In this document: positions 28,595-37,313 of the stretch, piece by piece
How the letters are laid out: every line of letters begins with the position of its first letter
Position numbering within the stretch: position 1 is the first letter of the stretch
Source: Betaproteobacteria bacterium HGW-Betaproteobacteria-11
GTDB lineage: Bacteria > Pseudomonadota > Gammaproteobacteria > Burkholderiales > Rhodocyclaceae
NCBI GenBank assembly: GCA_002842395.1
Contig: PHCV01000003.1
Span: 62,001-126,000, forward strand
Direction: 5' to 3'
Length of the DNA: 64,000 nt
The notes under the pieces: generated by a model
What the model saw: the letters and a program-made list of their open reading frames with translations, nothing else
Databases searched by the model: none
What the model was told of the DNA's origin: nothing
Made by a program: the position numbers and the translations under genes

Positions 28595-29164
28595 TCATTC
28601 GTTGATGGCTTCCACCGGAATGCTCAACGTCACCTCGTCGCTGACATGCGGGACGTGCTTGCTCATGTTGAATTCGGAACGCTTGACGTGGGCAATGGCG
28701 TTGGCGCCGCAGGCATCCTTCTGCCGCAGGGGATGCGGCTTGCATTGCATCGATTTCACCTCGAGCACCACGGGCCGGGTCACCCCTTTGATCGTCAGCT
28801 CGCCTTCGACGGCCACCAAGCGGTCACCTGCGAATTGCATGCGGCTGGAGTTGAAGGTAATCGACGGGAAGCGCGCCGTATCGAAGAAATCCTCGCCTTG
28901 AATATGCTTGTCGAAAAGTTTGGAGCCGGTATCGACGGAGCGGGCATCGATCGCCACCTGTACCGAACCCGCTCTTGCAATCCGATCCAGAGTAATGGTA
29001 CCGCTGGTTTTGGTAAACCGGTGCGTCTGCATCGAAAAGCCGAGATGGTTGTATTCAAACATCGGATAAGTGTGCGTGCCGTCGATGATGTAGGTCTGCG
29101 GGGCAGCGAGTACACATGATGAAATGGAAAACGCGGCAAGCGCACACAGGGAATTTCTTTTCAT
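28595..29164 (-). CDS. yceI: YceI family periplasmic lipocalin-like protein
   Basis: 189 residues. A signal peptide (cleavage after VLA) precedes a YceI beta-barrel with the motifs YIIDGTHTYPMFEYNHLGF, FPSITFNSS and LTIKGVTRPVVLEV. YceI-type barrels bind long isoprenoid chains such as ubiquinone-8 or polyisoprenyl pyrophosphate in known structures. The neighbouring cytochrome b561 makes a yceJ-yceI pair like that of E. coli, here built into an efflux operon. Confidence 0.9.
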   Translation of the reverse strand: MKRNSLCALAAFSISSCVLAAPQTYIIDGTHTYPMFEYNHLGFSMQTHRFTKTSGTITLDRIARAGSVQVAIDARSVDTGSKLFDKHIQGEDFFDTARFPSITFNSSRMQFAGDRLVAVEGELTIKGVTRPVVLEVKSMQCKPHPLRQKDACGANAIAHVKRSEFNMSKHVPHVSDEVTLSIPVEAINE

Positions 29165-29190
29165 GGCGAATCTCCTTGATCAAGTAAGGT

Positions 29191-29757
29191 TCAGAAAGGC
29201 TTCCGGCGCAATGACATGCGCCGCAACAAACCATCGCGATCGATGAAATGATGCTTCAGCGCCGCGACGACATGCAGACCGACAACGGCCAGCAAAATCC
29301 AGTTCAGACTCTCATGCACCTCGGTCAGCAACTCGCCGAGCGCCTTGTCTTTGGCAACCAGGTCCGGCAAGGGCAGGATACCGAGCCAGACTGTCTGGAA
29401 CCCCTTGGCCGAACTCATCAGCCAGCCTGAAACCGGAACCGTCAGCATCAGCAGGTAGAGCAGATGATGCATGCCATGCGTGGCGACCCGCTGCCAGCGC
29501 GGCATGGTCACCGGCAAGGGGGGCGGACGATGATAAAGGCGCCAGCCAAGGCGCAGAACCACCAGCATCAGCACCGTGATGCCAATCCACTTGTGGTAGC
29601 TGTATAGCTTCAGCCGGGTGGGCGACAGAGGCAGATCACTCATGTAAAGCCCGAGTGGAAAGGTGGCGATAATCAACAGGGCCACCAGCCAGTGCAGGAC
29701 GATCGCGGTTCGGGTATAGCCAGCCTCGGCCGCACTCACGCCTTGCTCCCGTCGCAT
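29191..29757 (-). CDS. Cytochrome b561, diheme membrane protein (YceJ-like)
   Basis: 188 residues with four membrane helices and conserved heme-ligand histidines: VLHWLVALLI in helix 1, YSYHKWIGI in helix 2, HGMHHLLYLLML in helix 3 and VGLHVVAALKHHF in helix 4. Bacterial b561 proteins move electrons between the quinone pool and periplasmic partners, and some act as superoxide:quinone oxidoreductases. It overlaps the end of the MarR gene by 22 bp and precedes yceI by 26 bp. Confidence 0.92.
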   Translation of the reverse strand: MRREQGVSAAEAGYTRTAIVLHWLVALLIIATFPLGLYMSDLPLSPTRLKLYSYHKWIGITVLMLVVLRLGWRLYHRPPPLPVTMPRWQRVATHGMHHLLYLLMLTVPVSGWLMSSAKGFQTVWLGILPLPDLVAKDKALGELLTEVHESLNWILLAVVGLHVVAALKHHFIDRDGLLRRMSLRRKPF

Positions 29758-30185
29758 TCGCTGGTCAGGGCACAGCGCAGATCGCGGAGCGCCGTCTCGA
29801 TGCGCTGGTAATCCACCGCCTCGAATCTTGTAAAAGCCCGCTGGATATAGCGCAGATGTTCGGGAAAGACTTTCTGGAACACGTTTTCTCCCTGCTTGGT
29901 CAGCATGACGACCTGGCTGCGGCGATCCGCGGCGCTCGGGCTGCGCTTGATCAGCTTCTTTTCCTCGAGACGGTCGATGATTCCGGTCAGCGTCCCCTTG
30001 GTAATCAGTGTGCGCTCGCCCAAAACCTTAGGTGTCAAGCCCCCGGCATTACCGAGCGTGACGAGGATATCAAACTGGGGCAGGGTCAGGCCCAGCCGAC
30101 GGATGTGCGCCGTCGCATAGCATTCGAACGCCTGGTAGCAGCGGGCCAATTCGCGCAACATTGGACGAAAGGGAGCTTGCGTCAT
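29736..30185 (-). CDS. MarR family transcriptional regulator
   Basis: 149 residues with a winged helix-turn-helix: LPQFDILVTLGNAGGLTPK, then LITKGTLTGIIDRLEEKKLI and the wing (RSPSAADRRSQVVMLT). MarR proteins are dimeric repressors released by phenolic, quinone-like or oxidising ligands. It is first in the six-gene operon and overlaps the cytochrome b561 gene, so it very likely controls the efflux operon and itself. The ATG at 30185 gives the family length. A perfect palindrome lies 22 bp upstream. Confidence 0.93.
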   Translation of the reverse strand: MTQAPFRPMLRELARCYQAFECYATAHIRRLGLTLPQFDILVTLGNAGGLTPKVLGERTLITKGTLTGIIDRLEEKKLIKRSPSAADRRSQVVMLTKQGENVFQKVFPEHLRYIQRAFTRFEAVDYQRIETALRDLRCALTSECDGSKA

Positions 30186-30207
30186 ATGATTCCGGACGAT
30201 AGAGATA

Positions 30208-30221
30208 GTTCTAATTAGAAC
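30208..30221. promoter_or_regulatory. Palindromic operator, probable MarR site
   Basis: GTTCTAATTAGAAC is a perfect 14-bp palindrome in the 101-bp gap between the MarR gene and the divergent quinone oxidoreductase gene. It covers the predicted start site of the MarR operon, so binding would block transcription. Assignment to MarR rests on position and symmetry. Confidence 0.7.
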
Positions 30222-30222
30222 C

Positions 30223-30252
30223 AGTCTACCCACGGCAAGATGGGGCTGTCAA
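30223..30252 (-). promoter_or_regulatory. Predicted promoter of the MarR-efflux operon
   Basis: On the minus strand TTGACA (30252-30247) is a perfect -35 and TAGACT (30228-30223) a moderate -10, 18 bp apart. The predicted start near 30216 lies inside the palindromic operator. Confidence 0.55.
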
Positions 30253-30286
30253 ATCGACGGGTTAGCCATGAAAGGAACGATCTCGC

Positions 30287-31300
30287 ATGAACTCTGCCGT
30301 GATACCATCGGAAAGCATGCATCTTATCGAACACGGTAGCGGGGGGGCGGCGGAATGCATGCATCTCGCGCAAGCTGCGATCCCGGTTCCCGGACCGGGG
30401 GAAGTCCTGATTCAGGTGGCCTGTGCCGGGGTCAATCGTCCCGACATCCTGCAACGTGCCGGAAGTTATCCTCCGCCGGTCGATGCTTCACCCATCCTCG
30501 GGCTGGAGGTCTCCGGACGGGTTGCGGCGGTGGGTGCCGGCGTCGATGAATGGAAAGTCGGCGCTGGCGTGACGGCGCTGGTACCGGGTGGCGGCTACGC
30601 GGAATACTGTGTAACCCCAGCCTGCCATGCCCTGCCGATTCCGCAGGGGCTGGATTTTGCGCAGGCCGCCGCGCTACCCGAGAACTGGTTCACCGTCTGG
30701 GCCAATCTGGTCGATCTCGGCCGGCTCGCCAGGGGCGAACGCCTGCTGGTTCATGGTGGATCAAGCGGCATCGGACTGACCGCCATCCATCTTGCCAAAC
30801 ACGTCGGCGCCGAAGTGGTCGTCACCGTCGGCAATGATCCCAAGGCCGGATTCTGCCGCAAATTCGGCGCCGACCACGCCATCAACTATCATCGCGAGGA
30901 CTTTGCCGAGATGGTCAAAACGTTCACCGCCGGAGCCGGCGTCGATGTCATCCTGGACATGGTCGGCGCACCTTATTTCCAGCGGAATCTCCGGCTCTTG
31001 CGCAAGGATGGCCGCCTCGTCTCGATCGCCTTTCTGGAAGGCAGCCGCGGTGAGTTCGACCTGCTGCCGATCATGCTCAAACGGCTGACCTGCACCGGGT
31101 CGACCATGCGCTCACGGAGCGTGGAAGAAAAAAAATCCATTCGTGATGCGCTGCTCGCCAGCATCTGGCCGCGCCTCGCGGCGGGCGCCTTGCTACCGCA
31201 TGTCTGCGCCCGCTTTCCCCTGGCCGAAGCCGATGCAGCGCATCGACTGATGGAAAGCGGTCAGCACATCGGCAAGATCGTGCTTGACGTCGCCCCCTGA
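30287..31300 (+). CDS. NAD(P)H:quinone oxidoreductase, zinc-free MDR (PIG3-like)
   Basis: 337 residues of the medium-chain dehydrogenase/reductase family without the zinc ligands. GVNRPDILQRAGSYPPP near residue 48 and the NADPH-binding HGGSSGIGLTAIHLAK near 154 are typical of quinone oxidoreductases related to human TP53I3. It reduces quinones or other carbonyls with NADPH. It is divergent from the MarR gene and shares its control region, so it may answer to the same quinone-like signal. A repeat copy encodes KVGAGVTA near residue 90. Confidence 0.9.
   Translation: MNSAVIPSESMHLIEHGSGGAAECMHLAQAAIPVPGPGEVLIQVACAGVNRPDILQRAGSYPPPVDASPILGLEVSGRVAAVGAGVDEWKVGAGVTALVPGGGYAEYCVTPACHALPIPQGLDFAQAAALPENWFTVWANLVDLGRLARGERLLVHGGSSGIGLTAIHLAKHVGAEVVVTVGNDPKAGFCRKFGADHAINYHREDFAEMVKTFTAGAGVDVILDMVGAPYFQRNLRLLRKDGRLVSIAFLEGSRGEFDLLPIMLKRLTCTGSTMRSRSVEEKKSIRDALLASIWPRLAAGALLPHVCARFPLAEADAAHRLMESGQHIGKIVLDVAP
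30554..30577 (+). repeat. Dispersed 24-bp repeat, copy in the quinone oxidoreductase gene
   Basis: 23 of 24 positions match the repeat at 31313-31336, read on the plus strand 760 bp away. It encodes KVGAGVTA where many relatives have K-V-G-D-R-V. Confidence 0.65.
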
Positions 31301-31312
31301 GATGCATGGTGA

Positions 31313-31336
31313 AAAGTCGGCGCTGGCGAGACGGCG
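31313..31336 (+). repeat. Dispersed 24-bp repeat, intergenic copy used as reference
   Basis: AAAGTCGGCGCTGGCG followed by AGACGGCG, in the 67-bp gap between the quinone oxidoreductase stop and the NUDIX gene. This is the only copy outside a gene. Other copies lie at 9273, 20493, 24116, 30554, 49184 and 62065 (22-23 of 24 identical), with weaker ones at 670, 54827 and 59278 and a partial one at 39699. Confidence 0.7.
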
Positions 31337-31367
31337 GAGCGACACCACTCACCGCACGATGAGTCGC

Positions 31368-31931
31368 CTATTCCGGCACCGGCCAGTCACCGGCAAGGAT
31401 TTTTTCCGCCCAGAGCAAGGCGGAGATGGTCTTGGCATCGGTGATTTCGCCGTCGCGCACGGCCAGCAGGGCATCGCCGACACCCATTTCGACGACATCG
31501 AGGAACTCGCCATGATCGCGTTCATGCCCGACATAGCTGAGTCCATGCGCCCAGAATAGTTCAATCCGCTCGTTGGAATAGCCGATGCAGGGATGCATCA
31601 CCCCCAGGTGGCGCCACACCCTGGCCTTGTAGCCGGTTTCTTCGCGCAGTTCGCGCTTGGCGGTATCGAGCGGATGTTCGCCGGCATCGATCTTGCCGGC
31701 CGGAAGTTCAAGAAAGATGCGGCGTAACGGATAGCGGAATTGCCGCTCGAACAGTAAATGCCCGTTGTCGAGCCGGCCGAGCACGACAACGGCGCCCGGA
31801 TGGTCGATCCATTCGCGCACGCCCTGACTGCCATCGGGAAGCCTGACACCGTCACGGTGCACCTGCAAGAGCTTCCCGGCGTATACCGTTTGACTGGAAA
31901 GTTCCTGCTCGATCAGTTCCGCATCATCCAT
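31368..31931 (-). CDS. NUDIX hydrolase, ADP-ribose pyrophosphatase type
   Basis: 187 residues. The Nudix box G-x5-E-x7-R-E-L-x-E-E-x-G is complete, from GKIDAGEH to RELREETGY around residues 89-110. FERQFRYPLRRIFLELPAG ahead of it is typical of ADP-ribose pyrophosphatases (NudF-like), which hydrolyse ADP-ribose to AMP and ribose 5-phosphate. The ATG at 31931 follows GGAGGG closely. It is the last gene of the nuo-strand transcript, 68 bp after nuoN. Confidence 0.9.
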   Translation of the reverse strand: MDDAELIEQELSSQTVYAGKLLQVHRDGVRLPDGSQGVREWIDHPGAVVVLGRLDNGHLLFERQFRYPLRRIFLELPAGKIDAGEHPLDTAKRELREETGYKARVWRHLGVMHPCIGYSNERIELFWAHGLSYVGHERDHGEFLDVVEMGVGDALLAVRDGEITDAKTISALLWAEKILAGDWPVPE

Positions 31932-31999
31932 GTGCCCTCCAGAAGCTGACCGGGGACTTTTGCCCGCTTGCATGACCCGCGGCAACCGGGGTCCCTGGC

Positions 32000-33481
32000 T
32001 TACAGCGAACGCAACAGAACGGCAGTGCACATGGTCATGATCGCATCCGGGAACAGACCGAATGCCGCCACGGCGACACCGTTGAGCGAGAGCAGAAAAG
32101 TCATGTTGACCGGTGCGCAGATCGGGCTGGCATCGACCGGATCGTCGAAGTACATCAGCTTCACCACGCGCAGGTAGTAGAACGCGCCGATCAGGGAAAA
32201 CAGCACGGCGACCACGGCAACCACGGTGTGCCCGGCTTTCACGGCGGCCAGCAGCACGGCGAACTTGGCGAAGAAACCGATGAAGAACGGAATCCCGGCC
32301 ATCGAGAGCATGAACACCAGCATGATCGCGGCAAACCATGGACTGCGCTGATTCAGCCCCTTGAAGTCGTCGAGATGCTCGGCCTCGTAACCGGCGCGGG
32401 AAAGCAGCAGGATCATGCCGAACGAACCGAGCGACATCAGCACATAGGCGACGGTGTAATACAGTGCCGAGCCGTAGGCGTTGACCACGGTGAATGGGTC
32501 GACCTCGGCGCCGGCCACTCCTGCCGTCAGACCGAGCAGCATGTAGCCCATGTGGGAAATGGCCGAATAAGCCAGCATCCGCTTGAGGTTGGACTGGGCG
32601 ATGGCGGCAAGATTGCCCAGACCGATCGAAAGCACGGCCATGATCAGCAGCATGGTCTGCCACTCCTTGGCCAGGCTGAACAGACCATAAACCAGCAGGC
32701 GCAAAGCCATCGCATACGCTGCCAGCTTCGGCGCCGAGCCGATGAACAGGGTCACCACGGTGGGCGCCCCATGATAAACATCGGGAATCCACATGTGGAA
32801 GGGCACCGCACCCAGCTTGAAGGCGATCCCGGCAACGATGAACACCAGACCGAATACCAGCACGGTCTTGTCGGCCTTGTCCTGCAGCAACGCCTGGGCA
32901 ATACTGCCGATTTCGAGGTTGCCGGTGGCACCGTAAATCATCGACATGCCGTAGAGCAACAGGCCGGAGGCCAGCGCGCCAAGCACGAAGTATTTCATTG
33001 CCGCCTCGGTTGCCCGAGACGAATCACGATCGATTGCGACCAAGGCGTACAGCGAAAGCGACATCAGTTCCAGGCCGAGGTATAGCGTCAGCAGACTGGC
33101 CGCCGAAATCATCACCATCATGCCCAGCGTGGCGTAGAGCACCAGCAGGTAAAACTCGCCCTTGTCCAGTTGCCGGTCGGCAAGGTATTGCCGCCCGTAG
33201 ACCAGCATCGTCGCCACGGCAACATAGGTCGTCAGCTTGAGAAAATCGGCCAGCAGGTCATCGATGAACATGTTGCTGAAAGTCAGGGTTGACTGTCCAT
33301 CATCGGTATAGACGGTGATGAATGCACAGCCGATCAGGGTCAGCAACGTCAGGCGTCCCGCCAGCCGGCGCTGGGTGGCTCCCAGAAACAGATCGGCAAA
33401 CAACACCACGAACGACATGAGCAGGAGAAAAATCTCCGGCGCCGCCGGGTAGAGGTCGGGCATGACAAAATTATTCAGCAT
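32000..33481 (-). CDS. nuoN: NADH-quinone oxidoreductase subunit N
   Basis: 493 residues with about fourteen membrane helices. It is one of the three antiporter-like proton channels of complex I, together with L and M. Conserved segments include [35 protein letters not shown] (channel Lys and His) and [20 protein letters not shown]. It is the last of fourteen nuo genes, 48 bp after nuoM. Confidence 0.96.
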   Translation of the reverse strand: MLNNFVMPDLYPAAPEIFLLLMSFVVLFADLFLGATQRRLAGRLTLLTLIGCAFITVYTDDGQSTLTFSNMFIDDLLADFLKLTTYVAVATMLVYGRQYLADRQLDKGEFYLLVLYATLGMMVMISAASLLTLYLGLELMSLSLYALVAIDRDSSRATEAAMKYFVLGALASGLLLYGMSMIYGATGNLEIGSIAQALLQDKADKTVLVFGLVFIVAGIAFKLGAVPFHMWIPDVYHGAPTVVTLFIGSAPKLAAYAMALRLLVYGLFSLAKEWQTMLLIMAVLSIGLGNLAAIAQSNLKRMLAYSAISHMGYMLLGLTAGVAGAEVDPFTVVNAYGSALYYTVAYVLMSLGSFGMILLLSRAGYEAEHLDDFKGLNQRSPWFAAIMLVFMLSMAGIPFFIGFFAKFAVLLAAVKAGHTVVAVVAVLFSLIGAFYYLRVVKLMYFDDPVDASPICAPVNMTFLLSLNGVAVAAFGLFPDAIMTMCTAVLLRSL

Positions 33482-33529
33482 CAGTTGTCTCGGACTTTCG
33501 CTTCGTCTTCATAGAGAGAATTCGTCGAT

Positions 33530-35008
33530 TCATGGCAGCTTGCTGACAGCAACGTGCTTGAGCAGATTTTCCACCGAAGCATGCATCACCTCGGTGAAGG
33601 GCAATGGGTACAGGCCCATGGCCAGCACGCAGGCGGCCAGCACGGCAAGGAAAAGAAACTCACGCGCGCCGATATCGGTCAGTTTTGCCACGTGCTCATT
33701 GGCGACGGCGCCGAATACGACGCGCTTGTACATCCACAGCGTGTAGGCGGCACCCAGAATCAGCGTAATCGCGGCAGCGAACCCGATCCAGAAATTGAAC
33801 TTGACGGCACCGAGGATCACCATGAACTCGCCGACGAAACCCGAGGTGGCCGGCAAGCCCGCATTGGCCATCGCAAACAGCAGGAAGAAGGCGGCAAATT
33901 TCGGCATCGAATTGATCACGCCACCATAATCGGCGATCTGGCGCGAATGCATCCGGTCATACATGATACCGATGCAAAGAAACATGGCACCGGCGACGAA
34001 GCCATGGGAAATCATCTGCACCAGGGCGCCTTCCATGCCAATTGGATTGAAGATGAAGAAACCCAGGGTCACGAAACCCATGTGCGAGATCGAGGAATAG
34101 GCCACCAGTTTCTTCATGTCGGACTGGACCAGGGCGACGAAGCCAATATAGATGACCGCAATCAGGGACAGCGTGATCACCATTGGCGCCAGGTAATGGC
34201 TGGCATCGGGCAGGATCGGCAGGGAAAACCGCAAAAATCCGTAGGCCCCCTGCTTCAGCGCAATGGCGGCAAGAACGACCGAGCCGCCGGTCGGCGCCTC
34301 GACGTGCGCATCCGGCAACCAGGTATGCACCGGCCACATCGGAATCTTGACGGCAAAAGAGAGCATGAAGGCAATGAAAAGCAGAATCTGCGCCGTCATG
34401 CCGATAGGCAGGCGGTACCAGTCGAAGATATCGGCACTGCCACCCGCCTCGAGGAACAGCCAGATCATGGCGATCAGCATCAGCAGCGAACCGAGCAGGG
34501 TGTACAGGAAAAACTTGATCGCCGCGTAGACCCGGTTCGGCCCGCCCCAGATCCCGATAATGAGGTACATCGGGATCAGCGAGGCCTCGAAAAAGACATA
34601 GAACAAGATTCCGTCGAGTGCGCTGAAAATGCCATTCACCAGACCCGACATGATGAGGAAGGCTCCCATGTACTGGGCCTGTTTCTCCTCGATCACTTCC
34701 CAGCCGGCGATGACCACGATGACCGTGATGAAGCTGTTCAGGATGACGAAGGGCATCGAGATGCCATCGACGCCCAGCGCATACTGGACGTTGAAACGGG
34801 TGATCCAGGGCGCCTGCTCGACGAACTGCATCCCGGCCTGGCTGATGTCAAAACCCAGGTACAGGGGAAGCGTTACGGCAAAGCCCGCCAGGGCAACGGC
34901 GAGGGCCAGCCAGCGCATCTGATTACGTCGCTCGCTGCCCAGAGCGAGTACCGGTAGTGCACCGACGATGGGAACCCAGATTGCCAGACTCAAAAGAGAC
35001 GAATTCAT
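33530..35008 (-). CDS. nuoM: NADH-quinone oxidoreductase subunit M
   Basis: 492 residues, an antiporter-like proton channel of complex I with about fourteen helices. Motifs: YVFFEASLIPMYLIIGIWG with the key Glu of helix 5, VKIPMWPVHTWLPDAHVEAP, and DMKKLVAYSSISHMGFVTLG. It lies 10 bp after nuoL. A 467-codon open frame on the opposite strand is a by-product of codon bias. Confidence 0.97.
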   Translation of the reverse strand: MNSSLLSLAIWVPIVGALPVLALGSERRNQMRWLALAVALAGFAVTLPLYLGFDISQAGMQFVEQAPWITRFNVQYALGVDGISMPFVILNSFITVIVVIAGWEVIEEKQAQYMGAFLIMSGLVNGIFSALDGILFYVFFEASLIPMYLIIGIWGGPNRVYAAIKFFLYTLLGSLLMLIAMIWLFLEAGGSADIFDWYRLPIGMTAQILLFIAFMLSFAVKIPMWPVHTWLPDAHVEAPTGGSVVLAAIALKQGAYGFLRFSLPILPDASHYLAPMVITLSLIAVIYIGFVALVQSDMKKLVAYSSISHMGFVTLGFFIFNPIGMEGALVQMISHGFVAGAMFLCIGIMYDRMHSRQIADYGGVINSMPKFAAFFLLFAMANAGLPATSGFVGEFMVILGAVKFNFWIGFAAAITLILGAAYTLWMYKRVVFGAVANEHVAKLTDIGAREFLFLAVLAACVLAMGLYPLPFTEVMHASVENLLKHVAVSKLP

Positions 35009-35018
35009 ACGTATTCCA

Positions 35019-37004
35019 TCAGACCCGGTTGAACCAGAGTGTCAGCAGGGCAAAAATTCCAAAGATCATGCCGAAGGCGTATTGATAGATGCGCCCGGTC
35101 TGCAGCAGCCGCACAGCACGCGCAAACCAGCCAACGACATGCGCAGATCCATTGACCATCAACCCGTCGATGGTAAACTGGTCTCCCCCTTTCCAGAGAC
35201 CCCGTCCAAGCAGGCGGGCGCCACCGGCGAAAAAGACTTCGTTGAACTTGTCGAAGTAATACTTGTTTTCCAGCAGGGCGTAGAGTGGTCTCACGGCCTT
35301 TCGAATCGTCTCGGGAATATCCGGTCGCCGGAGGTAGAAGTACCAGGACAGCACGATGCCGCCGATCGCCAGCAAGAAAGGCAGACTGGTCAAGCCATGC
35401 AGCGCCATGCCGGCCGCTCCGTGAAACTCCTCGGCCAGAACGGCTATTGCCGGATGTTTCGCCTCATCGACGAGAATGGCGCCGGCAAACCAGTCACCGA
35501 ACAACATCGGCTGGATCGTGATGAAACCGATCACCACCGACGGAATGGCCAGCAAAACGAGCGGCACCGTGACCACCCACGGACTTTCGTGGGGCGCCCC
35601 GCCATGATGCTCGTCATGCCCGCCATGGTGATCGTCGTGCGGCATCTGGTCAAAACGCTCCTTGCCATGGAAAACCAGGAAATACATCCTGAACGAATAG
35701 AAGGCGGTAACGAAAACCCCGGCCACCACCGAGAAATAGGCAAATCCGGAGCCCCACAGCGTGGAGGCATGAACTGCTTCAATGATCGAGTCCTTGGAAT
35801 AGAACCCGGAGAAAAAGGGAAACCCGATCAGCGCCAGCGAACCCAGCAGTGAAGTCAGCCAGGTGATCGGCATGTACTTCCTGAGCCCCCCCATGTAGCG
35901 AATGTCCTGGTTGTGATGGCAACCCATGATCACCGAACCCGCACCGAGGAACAGCAGCGCCTTGAAGAAGGCGTGCGTCATCAGATGGAACACGGCGACG
36001 GAATAGGCCGACGCGCCCAGGGCGACCGTCATGTAGCCTAGTTGCGAAAGTGTCGAATAGGCCACGACGCGCTTGATGTCGTTCTGGATGATGCCCAGGA
36101 AACCCATGAACAATGCCGTGATGGCGCCAATGACCATAACGAAAGACAGCGCCGTATCCGATAGTTCGAACAGGGGTGACATCCGCGTCACCATGAAGAT
36201 CCCGGCCGTGACCATGGTGGCAGCGTGGATGAGAGCCGAGATCGGCGTCGGGCCTTCCATCGAATCCGGCAACCAGACATGCAGCGGCACCTGCGCCGAC
36301 TTGCCCATGGCGCCAATGAACAGGCAAATGCAGATGGCCGTAATCAGCGGCCAGCCGGTGACGGTTTCGGTGATTGCCGCCAGTTCGTTGCGCTTGGCGA
36401 AGACAACCGCATAGTCGAGGCTACCCGCATAGGCGGCAATCAGCGCGATGCCCAGCAGAAAACCGAAATCGCCGACCCGATTGACCAGGAAGGCCTTGAG
36501 ATTCGCGTAAATCGCCGTCGGCCGGGTGTACCAGAAACCGATCAACAGATAAGAGACCAGGCCCACGGCTTCCCAGCCGAAGAAGAGCTGGACGAAATTG
36601 TTACTCATCACCAGCATCAGCATCGAAAAGGTGAATAGCGAGATGTAACTGAAGAAACGCTGATAGCCGGGATCCTCGGCCATGTAGCCGATGGTGTAGA
36701 TATGCACCATCAGCGAAACGAAGGTGACCACCAGCATCATCATCACCGTCAGCGGATCGATGAGGAAGCCGACTTCCATTTTCAGGCCACCGGATTCGAG
36801 CCAGGAATAGACGGTGCCATTGAAGTGATGGCCTGCCTGCACATCCTGAAAAATGATCAACGAAGCAGTGAAGGCGACGGCAACGCCCAGAGTGGTTACC
36901 CAATGCGCTCCGCTACGGCCGATCATTTTGCCGAACAGTCCGGCCAGAATCGCACCGATCAGGGGCGCAACGGGTACCAGCAGATAAAGGCTTTTCATCT
37001 CCAT
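35019..37004 (-). CDS. nuoL: NADH-quinone oxidoreductase subunit L
   Basis: 661 residues. It is the largest membrane subunit, with antiporter-like helices followed by the long lateral helix and a final anchor helix that run along the membrane arm. Motifs: FFGWEAVGLVSYLLIGFW, SAQVPLHVWLPDSMEGPTP and DIKRVVAYSTLSQLGYM. A His/Asp-rich loop (MPHDDHHGGHDEHHGG, residues ~452-468) interrupts the C-terminal part; similar loops occur in other betaproteobacterial NuoL. It lies 3 bp after nuoK. Confidence 0.97.
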   Translation of the reverse strand: MEMKSLYLLVPVAPLIGAILAGLFGKMIGRSGAHWVTTLGVAVAFTASLIIFQDVQAGHHFNGTVYSWLESGGLKMEVGFLIDPLTVMMMLVVTFVSLMVHIYTIGYMAEDPGYQRFFSYISLFTFSMLMLVMSNNFVQLFFGWEAVGLVSYLLIGFWYTRPTAIYANLKAFLVNRVGDFGFLLGIALIAAYAGSLDYAVVFAKRNELAAITETVTGWPLITAICICLFIGAMGKSAQVPLHVWLPDSMEGPTPISALIHAATMVTAGIFMVTRMSPLFELSDTALSFVMVIGAITALFMGFLGIIQNDIKRVVAYSTLSQLGYMTVALGASAYSVAVFHLMTHAFFKALLFLGAGSVIMGCHHNQDIRYMGGLRKYMPITWLTSLLGSLALIGFPFFSGFYSKDSIIEAVHASTLWGSGFAYFSVVAGVFVTAFYSFRMYFLVFHGKERFDQMPHDDHHGGHDEHHGGAPHESPWVVTVPLVLLAIPSVVIGFITIQPMLFGDWFAGAILVDEAKHPAIAVLAEEFHGAAGMALHGLTSLPFLLAIGGIVLSWYFYLRRPDIPETIRKAVRPLYALLENKYYFDKFNEVFFAGGARLLGRGLWKGGDQFTIDGLMVNGSAHVVGWFARAVRLLQTGRIYQYAFGMIFGIFALLTLWFNRV

Positions 37005-37007
37005 GTC

Positions 37008-37313
37008 TCAGCCCTTCAGATTATCGAGATCATCGACATGAATTGATGACAGGTTGCGGAACATGACCACCAGAATCGCCAGACCGATGGCCGACTCGGC
37101 GGCGGCGACGACGAGAATGAAAAAGACGAAAATCTGGCCCGAGAGATCATTGAGATAATGTGAAAAGGCCACGAAATTGAGATTGACGGCCATCAGCATC
37201 AATTCGATCGCCATCAGCAGAACGATAAGATTTTTCCGGTTGAGAAAAATGCCGACGACACTGATGGCAAACAGGATCGCAGCCAGAATCAGGTAGTGGG
37301 AAAGCGGGATCAT
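37008..37313 (-). CDS. nuoK: NADH-quinone oxidoreductase subunit K
   Basis: 101 residues, three membrane helices, the standard length. The conserved Glu residues of the proton path are in [18 protein letters not shown] and [12 protein letters not shown]. It overlaps nuoJ by 4 bp. Confidence 0.97.
   Translation of the reverse strand: MIPLSHYLILAAILFAISVVGIFLNRKNLIVLLMAIELMLMAVNLNFVAFSHYLNDLSGQIFVFFILVVAAAESAIGLAILVVMFRNLSSIHVDDLDNLKG

Noticed and set aside
33554-34957. A 467-codon plus-strand open frame opposite nuoM
   Set aside because: Rich in His, Asp and Gln with no domain pattern; nuoM on the other strand is certain.
35590-35650. The His-rich loop of NuoL as a novel metal-binding insertion
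   Set aside because: Similar His/Asp-rich loops occur in NuoL of other betaproteobacteria, so it is family variation.
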